Source: Rhizoclosmatium globosum
Taxonomy: Eukaryota; Chytridiomycota; Chytridiomycetes; Chytridiales; Chytriomycetaceae
Assembly: GCA_002104985.1 (NCBI GenBank)
Contig: MCGO01000121.1
Location: 57,211-121,210, forward strand
Reading direction: 5' to 3'
DNA: 64,000 nt
The notes beneath the pieces were generated by a model that worked only from the letters and a program-made list of their open reading frames with translations, ran no database searches and was not told the DNA's origin. Positions 57,934-64,000 of the stretch are shown in pieces. Position 1 is the first letter of the stretch. Each line of letters opens with the position of its first letter. Both the position numbers and the translations under genes were made by a program.

Positions 57934-59156
57934 TCAGACAACATCAGAAAAGAATGGGTGGGCGAGGACTTGGTCAATGGTGACACGAGTAGATGGGTCA
58001 ACTCGTGTCATGGCAAACAAGAGGTTCCACGCAGAATCATCCAGCTCAGAAATGGTGTCGAGCGGGTAGTATCCCTGTTGGTGTGACACGAGGCGATCGT
58101 ATCCAACCTTTCCAGACTTGACCTTCTTGACGGCAGAGGGAAGTTCTCCATGGTCATTGAGGAGAACGTAGAGAACCATGCCGAGAGCAAAGACATCAGC
58201 GGCGCGGCCATCAAGGTCAGTGGTAGAGTATGGGGAGTCTTGGAGAACTCTGGTGGGGACACTTCCTGAGTTCCATATGACTTGATTCCGTAGGAAGAGT
58301 GCTTGGTGTGACCAAAGTCAGCCAGTCGGACTTGAGGTCCGTGAGAGCCTCCAGACGCCACGAGAACATTCTCAATCTTGACGTCGCCATGGTAGAATCC
58401 AAGGGAGTGCATTTCTTGGAGAGCGAGTGCAGTTTGTTTGATGATTTGCTTCACAGGGTGGAGTGGGAGCATAGTGTGAGACTCTGTGGAATACATGTGA
58501 GCCGGTGAGCGTATGACCAGGCCCAGAGATCGGAAGATCCAGCAGAGAATGGGAGAGTGACAGTGAAACGAAGCATTTTCGTAGGTTGCTTTGAAGGTGA
58601 GTGGCGCGAGCGAGTCTTCTGATGACGTGGAGGGGGCACATGCGAGCCAGTCGTTTCCGTGCAACTCAGTGACCAGATAGAAGTGGTTCTCATCCTGCCA
58701 GTCTTCAACATAGTGCAGGATGTGGCTGTTTCTTGTAGCTGAAGCCGAGTTGATGTACTTGAGGACTTCAATCTCAGGAGGAACAGCATCGTTGAAGGAG
58801 ACTTTGTTCTTGTAGATGATCTTGATTGCGACTGGTGCAGCATTCAAAGTTGCAGCAAGAACGACGCCGTTTGATCCGAATCCGATGATGCGCTTGACTG
58901 CGAAGCTGCGGACGAGTTTGTGTGGCGACAGTTTGAAGGCAGTCGCCACGGCCACGCGCGCCTTCTCTTCCGACGACAGTGTTGAATAGAGACCCGCACT
59001 CTTCGTCTTTGGCGAGGCGAGGGCGGCGAGGCCCGGTGGAACTGCGATCCGGGCCGTGGCTGATGATGTCGTTGACGTTGTCGTTGATGTTGTGCTCGAT
59101 GCAGACGAGGTCTTGCTCAGTCCAAAGAGTGTGGTGAGCGACGTTGTAACGGCCAT
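57934..59156 (-). CDS. protein kinase-like protein, HGD variant (copy 1)
   Basis: Ser/Thr-rich N-terminus (SSTTSTTTSTTSS), then a kinase domain: Gly-loop GFGSNGVVLAA, VAIKII Lys, LVTELHGNDWLA hinge, catalytic loop YHGDVKIENVL (HGD in place of HRD, catalytic Asp and Asn kept), LADFGH, GTQEVSPPEF in place of APE, then DVFALGMVLYVLL and DPSTRVTIDQVLAHPFF. Metal- and ATP-binding residues are present, so activity is plausible. One base is missing near 58238-58243 (FSK to DSPYSTTDLDG). Same-strand paralogue of the next kinase; subfamily not recognised. About 400 residues. Confidence 0.75.
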
Positions 59157-59806
59157 TGTGGTTTAACGGTTTGTTTTTGTTAAAGCGGAAGGCGGAAAAG
59201 GGTGGCTGCTTTTGTGCTTTGTTTTCTATGACGTGGCCGAGTCGTCCGATTTGCAAAATCAAAAAAACGTGGAAATGTGGTCAAGTTTTCGAAACGACAT
59301 TTCAAACCCCAAACTGTTAATAACTGCGCATCACCTTGATCCTGCTGGAACTTTCTAGAACGTAATGGAACCTGTTGGAACCCGCCAACCTGCATATCCC
59401 AGGATTGTCTCATGCAAGGATCGACATTCAGCCACCAGGCAAAAGGTAGTCCGACAAATCAAATGATGCAATTCACACAACGTGTTCGCATAACGAGAAT
59501 CCCTGAAAAAACGTGGCATTTGAAGAAGCTAGATTTCCAGTTTTCCTGGCTCCATCATGTAATATCCATAAATCTAATGTAATTGGATTGGATTGAGTTT
59601 GAAATATTCTTGACACCTCAGTTGCGCCATTTTGCAGAAGGTGCAAGTGTTGTCTTGAATCTTGTTGTAGGCTCTCTTGGGAAGATTTTGATGGAGGTTT
59701 GGTGCAGACAAATTCTTCATGTGTAGTAATTTGGGGATATGGAAGTTTTGTCAACCAATCTTGTACAAAATGAATTTTTATTGAGCTTAAGAGTATAAAA
59801 CGAATT
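59157..59806. other. intergenic between kinase paralogues
   Basis: 650 bases on the same-strand interval between the two kinases, with no open frame of note. The right part near 59790 (TATAAAACG on the plus strand) is too close to the neighbouring stop to be called a promoter. Confidence 0.4.
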
Positions 59807-61065
59807 TCAATTCAACCATGGATGCTGTAACACTTGATCCAGCCCAATCCTCCTTCGTGGGTCAACCCAACACATTTGATTGATTAAGTCCCATGCTTCA
59901 TCATCAATTACATCACCAACTTCATCGAATAAATACCGACCATCATCTGCACCCACCAAGTACTTGTATCCAATTGTTCCCTTCTGCAGAGCGTCTCCAA
60001 CAGTTGGAAGTGATCCAATCTCACTCAACAAAGAATACAGCACAATTCCGAGAGCAAACACATCAGCAGTCTGTCCATCAAGCTCATCCGCTTCAAACGG
60101 GCTATCTGCCAAGAATTCGGGAGGAGAGACTTCTCTCGTGCCGTATCTGGAAATACCAGCCTCAACACGGTCACAGTGTCCATAATCCGCGAGAAGAACT
60201 TGAGGATGTGTGCAGTCACCCAACTGTGCGTCGTATTGAACAAGAACGTTTTCGAGCTTGATATCTCCATGGTAGTAACCTGCCTGATGTATTCCCCACA
60301 GTGCTGAAGCTACAGATCGGATAATATGTTTGATGGGTTGTAAGGGGAGTAACGTCGTTCCTTCTGTAAGATGCTGGTACCTTCTCATCGAGTTCTGCCA
60401 TGCCCACAGGTCGCAGGAACCGGTTGAAAAGGCAAAGTGGTGTGTTGTTGTGATTCCATCTAGCACAGATTGGAATAAGATTGGAGCCAGCTTTGATTCC
60501 GGAACTGAGGCCATCCAGTTTGTACCAAAGAACTGAGTGACCAAGTAAAGTGATGTTCATCTTGCCAGGCAGTCACAAAGTTGAGGGTAGTTGACGAAGT
60601 GAGTGGATGGGAGTTTAGTGCTTTGAGGACTCCGATTTCAGACGGAAACGGCTCGTTGGTGGATACTTGCGTTTTATAGATAATCTTGATGGCAACTGAT
60701 TGGCCAGTTGATAAGTCCTTGGCTCCAAGAACGACGCCATTGGTTCCGTGTCCAATAACACCGCAAACGTTGAAGTGTGTGAGGAATAGTTCATGATTTA
60801 AGGCAAAAGCGTAGATAACTGCCACTCGCGCCTTTTGCTCTGATGTCAGATTCGAGTACAATGGGGCTTTCGACTTCTTTGACTTGAAGTGAGGCAGTAG
60901 ATCTGGTGAGACGATCATACGGACTTTCGAGGACTTTGTCGAAACAGGCTCTGGAGTAGATGCTGGAGTGAACATCTGAGGAAGATTGTATCGTGGGCAT
61001 TTTGGTGGTTGCGGGGTTGTCTGTTTTGTATCTTCTTCTTTGTTTGGGCACGGGTCACACGTCAT
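59807..61065 (-). CDS. protein kinase-like protein, HGD/DYG variant (copy 2)
   Basis: Paralogue of copy 1. Kinase motifs in order: GHGTNGVVLGA, VAIKIIYKTQVS, AWQDEHHF, catalytic loop YHGDIKLENVL, LADYGH (DYG for DFG), YGTREVSPPEF, ADVFALGIVLYSLL, DPRRRIGLDQVLQHPWL. Both copies share the block LYS.L.SE.KARVAV just before the kinase domain, an unusual conserved leader. One T is missing near 60544-60549: restoring it gives HHFYLVTQFFGTNW. Start at 61065 (MTCDPCPNKEEDTKQ). About 415 residues. Function unknown. Confidence 0.75.
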
Positions 61066-61230
61066 CCAATCGCATCATTCTCACCACAACGAACGCAATT
61101 GGACCGGGAAATCCGTGCCACATTGAACAAGAATACGAAATGTATTACGTCATTAAAAACAAGTCATAACTCATACGTGGTTGTACTGTTATCCTTCCAT
61201 TTTTATTTATTTTATTTTTTGGAATAAGAG

Positions 61231-64000
61231 ATGGTAGCAGCACTTCCCAATGAAGTGTGGGCACTGATCCTTCTTCGGCTGTCGGACTACTCTGAAACAA
61301 TGTTGGATAGTCGAACGTGTCGGCTGACGCAACTGAGTCGTGGTCAGTTGTGATTTGGTGATTGATTCGATGGTGCTGACTCACACTCACTTTCCAAAAG
61401 GAGTGTTCTCAACGACGTGGCTCAGTGCCTCATGGGTCGCTGCTCTGATTAAACGGCACTGCGACTTGACGGGAAAGGAATGACCGAGATGTCCTTCTTT
61501 GAGGCTGCTTCAACTTCGTTTGCTGAACCGCACTTGGTCCTTAGAGGTTTGCTTGATTGAAATTGAACCATAATTATCAACTCGGATTTAGTTCTCAATA
61601 GAATCGCTCCTTCACTCATCACAAGAGACCTACCACTTAGGGCGATAGCTGAAGATCGTGTCAGCATCGTCAAAGCCCTAACTGAATGGCTCAAAGTGGA
61701 CTATAGGCCTAATATCTTGGACAAACCTGTCATTTGCGATGCCATGCTCTCGGGAAGCCTGGATATTGTACGACTTATCTTTCAAAACACTTCGTCAAAT
61801 CCTCCTCCTTGGCTCGCTCTTCCTGCTCTCTCAGCATTATCACCAGTAAACGAAGAATCCGTGTCAATTATACCAATTCAGAAACCCGCCCTTCACGCTG
61901 TCCTCCTGAAACTTGCAGCTTGTCGTGAAGACCCTCAATTCATAAACCTTATCCTCACATACTGCAAAGATACTCCGACCCTTTATTCTCAGCTCATTGA
62001 TGAAGCTCCAAATGCTCTCACGTACAGTTGCGAAAAGGGCCACTTGAAAGTATCAAGCATCCTCTTTAGCCTCTGTAAATCCGTCCGCCCTGATACATTC
62101 CGTCGCTGTGTATTATCTCAAAAAGTCGAATTGGTTCGAATGATGGTAGATTGGTGCGGTGAACACCCAACAAACAAGGACACAGAATCTGATCCGTTTG
62201 ACCCTGATTTCCCGCTGCCTGAAGACGAGAACCGATTTCCTTGTAATATTTCGCGCGAAATTTGGAGACGATGTGTGGAATTGGCGTCGAGAGATGGAAA
62301 TACTGATATTTTGGAATTATTACTTTCTGATGTGTCGCTCAATCCTCTGATTCCGCCTTCGTGCATTCATCTTGCAGTATTGAATCAACATGTATCTACA
62401 ATTCAGTGGCTTATTTCCCGAAACGTACCCATTAGCCGCGTTGCATTTGCTACAACCATTTCCCAAAATGATGCAACAATTCTTCAGCTTTTACTCGCCA
62501 CAGATTCTGAGCCCCCCGCGGGGGGCAGTGTCGTTTGCTATAGATTCTAAAAGTTTTGATTGTCTGAAACTCTTGTTGGAATGTTCATTTGTCCTGTTGC
62601 GGCGACCGACGTTCTATTTGCCACAAAATTCAGTGTTGCCAACGAATCATCAGTGTTTGAGTCAGTTGCTATAAGTGGTAAATCCGCAAGAATGGAACCG
62701 CTGGACTGGGTTCTTGCAGCCTGTCCCGCGTCTGTAGCAACAGAAGCTCTCAATATGGCCATTCACGATGGAGATCCTTTAGTGTTTACAAAACTTCTTG
62801 AGGCCTCAGCTCGAGTAGAGCCATCTGAATCTACCTTTACGAGTGCAGTGTTCCTCAACAACCGTCATGCTCTCGAATCTCTGATTCAACACGAACTCAG
62901 CAAGAAACTGACAACAGTTTAGAATCTCCTGTTACCTCTGACTCACAATACTTGACTTCTGTCAACCCTGATATTCGCAACAAATTCTTCCAAACAACTC
63001 TCACCTGCTGCATTGATACATCAAATCTCCCCTTCCTCCGTATCCTCACTTCCAAAACCAAAGTAATTCCAACAGCAAGCGACATATTCCTCGCAGCCCG
63101 AAATAATCCCTCAGGAGCCATCGCCCGGACACCTTCTTACACTATACCCAGGCGCCGCTTCTGCCCCCCTCGAACTCGCCATTCGACAAAAGAACATTTC
63201 CGTGCTAACAAACTAATCGTCAACTGCGGGGTCATTCCAAGTCTTTCAAACCTTGCAAGCGCAGTAGAAACCGGCGACTGCAACATAGTCTCAATCCTCA
63301 TCAAAAGGCTTCACCCTTGCTATGCAAGTAACCGAACCTAAAGTCCTCGAAAGACCGCGGTGTAGTTCTTGGAACCGCGGTATGTGGCGGGAAGGAAGAC
63401 GTGATTCGGGTTTTGGTGTTGAGTGGGAGCTTTCGAGTTACTTCTGCACATATTTATTTAGCTGCGAGACGCGGTCTCGTTTCGAGTGTTCGACTTATGG
63501 TGGAGGTACAAAAGATTATGGGTGGGGTTGGAGGAGGGGAGCAAGGGGCTTTGGATTTGGCGGTGAAGGAGGGAAGTATACTTGCTGTGACGGTGTTAGC
63601 GACGGTTGGTGTTCCAGTTGGACCGTATGCGTTAGCTGCTGCTATTGATTCGGGACGTGTCGAGTTGTTGATTGCTTTGGCTAGTGGGAATAATCCACAG
63701 CATGGTGAAGAGGTGTTTGAAGATACAAGGTCGATTGTTCCAGCAGTTGTTGTTGCGCTGGCCATTCAACAAGGTCCATTGTTGATGCTACGGACACTGT
63801 TGCGTGCTTTCAGCGTCAGGGTGAATTCTGTTTTGCTATTGATGGGGGTGCGGAAGGGAGACGTCGCGTTTCTGCAAGTCTTATTACAGCATTTTGAAGG
63901 AACCATTGGGAAAGATATTCTTGATGCAGCCTTTGTAGTTGGGTTTGAGGTTGCTGAGTGCTTGGTTGAGTTTGTCCTTGAACAGCGGAATGCGAATGAA
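61231..64000 (+). CDS. F-box/ankyrin-repeat protein, runs off the right edge
   Basis: Begins MVAALPNEVWALILLRLSDY, an F-box-like start, with an intron at about 61340-61399 and WLSASWVAALI after it. Then divergent ankyrin-type helix pairs to the window end: CDAMLSGSLDIVRLIFQNT, YSCEKGHLKVSSILF, CVELASRDGNTDILELLLS, IHLAVLNQHVSTIQWLI, AIDSKSFDCLKLLLE, LNMAIHDGDPLVFTKLLE, LDLAVKEGSILAVTVLA, AAAIDSGRVELLIALAS. The frame changes several times (near 61470, 62511-62526 in a C6/G6 hairpin, 62580, 63120-63215, 63330), each by one or two bases. It looks like a decaying gene or one hit by base errors. F-box proteins recruit targets to SCF ubiquitin ligases; the ankyrins would bind the target. Confidence 0.6.

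Noticed and set aside
1..64000. CRISPR arrays, operons, prokaryotic elements, rRNA
   Set aside because: None seen; introns throughout show a eukaryotic nuclear sequence.

Overview
This 64 kb window comes from a eukaryotic nuclear genome, most likely an early-diverging (chytrid-like) fungus. The evidence is protein-coding genes split by many very short introns (about 44-90 bp, GT...CTAAC/TTAAC...AG), fungal-type gene content (TAF12 and CDK7 of the basal transcription machinery, PEX5, GH76, a chitin-binding module, an UNC93-like transporter) and ankyrin, NACHT and F-box families. A PTEN-linked formin and CBM18 use also fit a chytrid better than a Dikarya fungus. The lineage is an inference; no rRNA or marker gene is present.

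Layout. 1-12.6 kb: a degraded, left-truncated TIR-NACHT gene (-), a CDK7-like kinase (-) divergent from a polyQ TAF12 gene (+), a secreted berberine-bridge-type oxidase with a CBM18-like tail (+), and an intact 1,376-residue TIR-NACHT-ankyrin receptor (+) ending in a CaaX prenylation box. 12.6-28.6 kb is gene-poor and rich in mobile DNA. It holds a 3.6 kb cassette bounded by perfect 69 bp inverted repeats, with two convergent unknown genes and an internal 1,125 bp tandem duplication, next to (perhaps inside) a dead PIF/Harbinger transposase. It also holds a 1.3 kb inverted-repeat element with two outward-facing tRNA-like modules, and a 2.9 kb DUF7869-type transposon with inverted termini that was itself hit by a poly(A) retroposon.

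28.6-49.8 kb is dense housekeeping: UNC93-like transporter, zinc alcohol dehydrogenase, PTEN-C2-UBA-FH2 formin, OsmC, Lnt-like nitrilase, thiolase-like protein, CorA transporter, an unknown protein, alpha-methylacyl-CoA racemase (PTS1 tail), DJ-1/PfpI, GH76 with a membrane anchor, and PEX5. 49.9-64 kb: two tandem KIX/polyQ MED15-like genes, a glucuronokinase, two paralogous atypical protein kinases, and the start of an F-box/ankyrin gene running off the right edge.

Functional links visible here are transcription (CDK7 of TFIIH beside TAF12 of TFIID/SAGA; a MED15-like pair), peroxisomes (PEX5 and a PTS1-bearing racemase) and innate-immunity-like receptors beside transposon-rich DNA. A cross-cutting caution: about ten otherwise conserved genes show single-base reading-frame breaks, nearly all explained by one missing base, often in a short homopolymer. 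Assembly base-loss errors are therefore likely, and 'pseudogene' calls here should be treated carefully.
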